Shown: positions 52,618-53,750 of the stretch, piece after piece
How the letters are laid out: each line of letters starts with the position of its first letter
Numbering within the stretch: position 1 is the first letter of the stretch
Assembly: GCF_000632455.1 (NCBI RefSeq)
Contig: NZ_JFYL01000016.1
Span: forward strand, 1 to 53,750
DNA: 53,750 nucleotides
Source of the DNA: Acinetobacter sp. Ver3
Lineage (GTDB): Bacteria; Pseudomonadota; Gammaproteobacteria; Pseudomonadales; Moraxellaceae
Direction: 5' to 3'
Position numbers and translations under genes: made by a program
The notes under the pieces: generated by a model
Told to the model about the DNA's origin: nothing
Databases searched by the model: none
Seen by the model: only the letters and a program-made list of their open reading frames with translations

Positions 52618-53655
52618 TTAAGAGAAGAGTGAATTTTGTGTAATCTTACGCGTTGATGATGGCAGCTCGCCATAACGACGTTTGTACTCTTGTGAAAAAC
52701 GACCTAAATGAGTAAAGCCCCACTTAAATGCAACATCAGTGACCGTGGCATGTTCATTATTCATCAGTTCAAGATGAGCTTGTTCAAAACGAAGCTCACG
52801 TAAGTATGCCATAGGGGTAATGCCAAAATGGTTTTTGAATCCTGCAAATAGTGTTCGTGCACTTACACCTGATTGTTCAGCCAAGACTTCTATGTTGAGT
52901 GGTTCATGCAAGTGGTGGTGAATGTATGCTTCAGCCCGTTTGATGAAGTAGGGCGCTAATTTTTTCTCATGATGAGAATTTGCTTTAAAAAAAGCATTAT
53001 TTGGTTGTCCATAAATAAGCGCATTAAATAGATTTGATTCAAACTGCTTAAATGCAAGTGGGTGGTGGAGAGGATGATGCTCACATTTAAGTGCATCCAT
53101 CATGGTTCTCAAAAGTTGCAGAAAATAACCACCAGATTGAGTGGTAAAATCAAGTCGAGGATTAAAAATTACATTTTTTTGTTCAGATTTCACGATATGT
53201 TGCTGACAATGATGTGCAAAATCATCTTTTGAAATTTTGAGAATGAGTTGAGGGGAGTGAGCTCGCCAGCGCATTCTGAGTGATTGGTCAGGTGAGATAA
53301 TTGACGCTACTTCTGAGTAAGAAATAAATTTATCTTTACCGAATTCAATTTCTGCATAGCCTCGAGTAGGAATCTGAATAAGATAAAACTTTTCAAGTTG
53401 ATCTGGTTCGATCAATACATCTGCGCCATATTCCAAGCGGCTGATAGAAAGAGCCCCAGTTTGAACATGGTGCATGCTTGCACTAAAATTTTTAGCTAAT
53501 TTTAACACTTTTAGTGCATGAGGCTTAAAAATTTGCCCTACATTTTTACAAGTTTCGCTCAAATCTGCTTGATTGAAGACCAAGTTTTGGCTGTTGAAAA
53601 TTGATTCATTACTAAAATTTTGCCCAGTTAGCTGAGAGGAATGAAGCTGGTTCAT
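52618..53655 (-). CDS. iifR: AraC/XylS-family regulator, probably IifR
   Basis: The 345-residue protein has an N-terminal sensor domain (about 1-225, cupin-like AraC-binding type) and a C-terminal double helix-turn-helix (about 235-340). The latter includes LNIEVLAEQSGVSARTLFAGF, FGITPMAYLRELRF and GHLGRF-type HLGRFSQEYKRRYGELPS. It is convergent with the indole genes and should activate iifABCD in response to indole. The frame is open from 53691, but the GGATTCACA context places AAGGAT before the ATG at 53655. It lies near the right edge; the 95 bp beyond hold its promoter region. Confidence 0.85.
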   Translation of the reverse strand: MNQLHSSQLTGQNFSNESIFNSQNLVFNQADLSETCKNVGQIFKPHALKVLKLAKNFSASMHHVQTGALSISRLEYGADVLIEPDQLEKFYLIQIPTRGYAEIEFGKDKFISYSEVASIISPDQSLRMRWRAHSPQLILKISKDDFAHHCQQHIVKSEQKNVIFNPRLDFTTQSGGYFLQLLRTMMDALKCEHHPLHHPLAFKQFESNLFNALIYGQPNNAFFKANSHHEKKLAPYFIKRAEAYIHHHLHEPLNIEVLAEQSGVSARTLFAGFKNHFGITPMAYLRELRFEQAHLELMNNEHATVTDVAFKWGFTHLGRFSQEYKRRYGELPSSTRKITQNSLFS

Positions 53656-53750
53656 TGTGAATCCTTTTGGCTCATTAGTAGTCCGTACCATGACAGTAGT
53701 GTTAAATTGATATCATGGAATGAGATTTACGATATAAATAAATGAAGCAA

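Overview
The window looks like Acinetobacter chromosome. It is AT-rich, the lipid A/LPS block (kdsD-kdsC-lptC-lptA-lptB), fdxA, mutS and cysS are in Acinetobacter-like form, and the aromatic-catabolism regulators are CatM/BenM-like. No transposase, integrase, plasmid gene or CRISPR array is visible. All identifications come from reading the sequence; no database search was run.

Region 1 (1-6.5 kb): the 5' part of catB (muconate cycloisomerase, minus strand, running off the left edge) lies opposite a catM-type LysR gene, with an exact ATAC-N7-GTAT site between them. Then come an MFS transporter, an AraC regulator and an unusual translationally coupled pair, an octopine-dehydrogenase-family protein and a 3-hydroxyacyl-CoA-dehydrogenase-family protein.

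Region 2 (6.5-14.9 kb): a complete indole-3-acetic acid (auxin) catabolic cluster, iacHABICDEFG. Its divergent MarR repressor gene iacR is broken by one extra base in a run of nine A. The expected end product is catechol, which the neighbouring cat genes would consume.

Region 3 (15-24 kb): a co-directional accessory operon of an OprD-type porin, a five-component branched-chain-type ABC importer made from four genes (LivM and LivG fused), a ketopantoate-reductase-like enzyme, a class II aldolase and a TauD/TfdA-type oxygenase. It looks like an uptake and catabolic module for an unknown, probably acidic, compound. It ends in a terminator followed by about 450 bp of apparently decayed sequence.

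Region 4 (24.5-28.5 kb): a second MFS transporter closely related to the first, a divergent MarR regulator, a nitrilase-superfamily protein whose catalytic cysteine is alanine, and a cupin protein. Two copies of the palindrome TTATCAG-N4-CTGATAA flank the MarR gene and probably form its regulon.

Region 5 (28.6-47.4 kb): mostly core genome. It holds tRNA-Gly(GCC), cysS, the KDO/LPS-transport operon, a LapBCE-like type I secretion system whose TolC-like protein has a 450-residue N-terminal extension, yigZ, an acyltransferase, a universal stress protein, an O-methyltransferase, an M15 lipoprotein, fdxA and mutS. A perfect CRP/Vfr-type box lies just upstream of the secretion operon.

Region 6 (47.4-53.7 kb): an indole-degradation cluster of the iif type (iifABCD, porin-like iifE, convergent AraC regulator iifR), expected to convert indole to anthranilate. 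The window therefore holds two separate indole-ring degradation routes, one for auxin and one for free indole, each using a flavin reductase of the same family, plus two uncharacterised modules around the auxin cluster.
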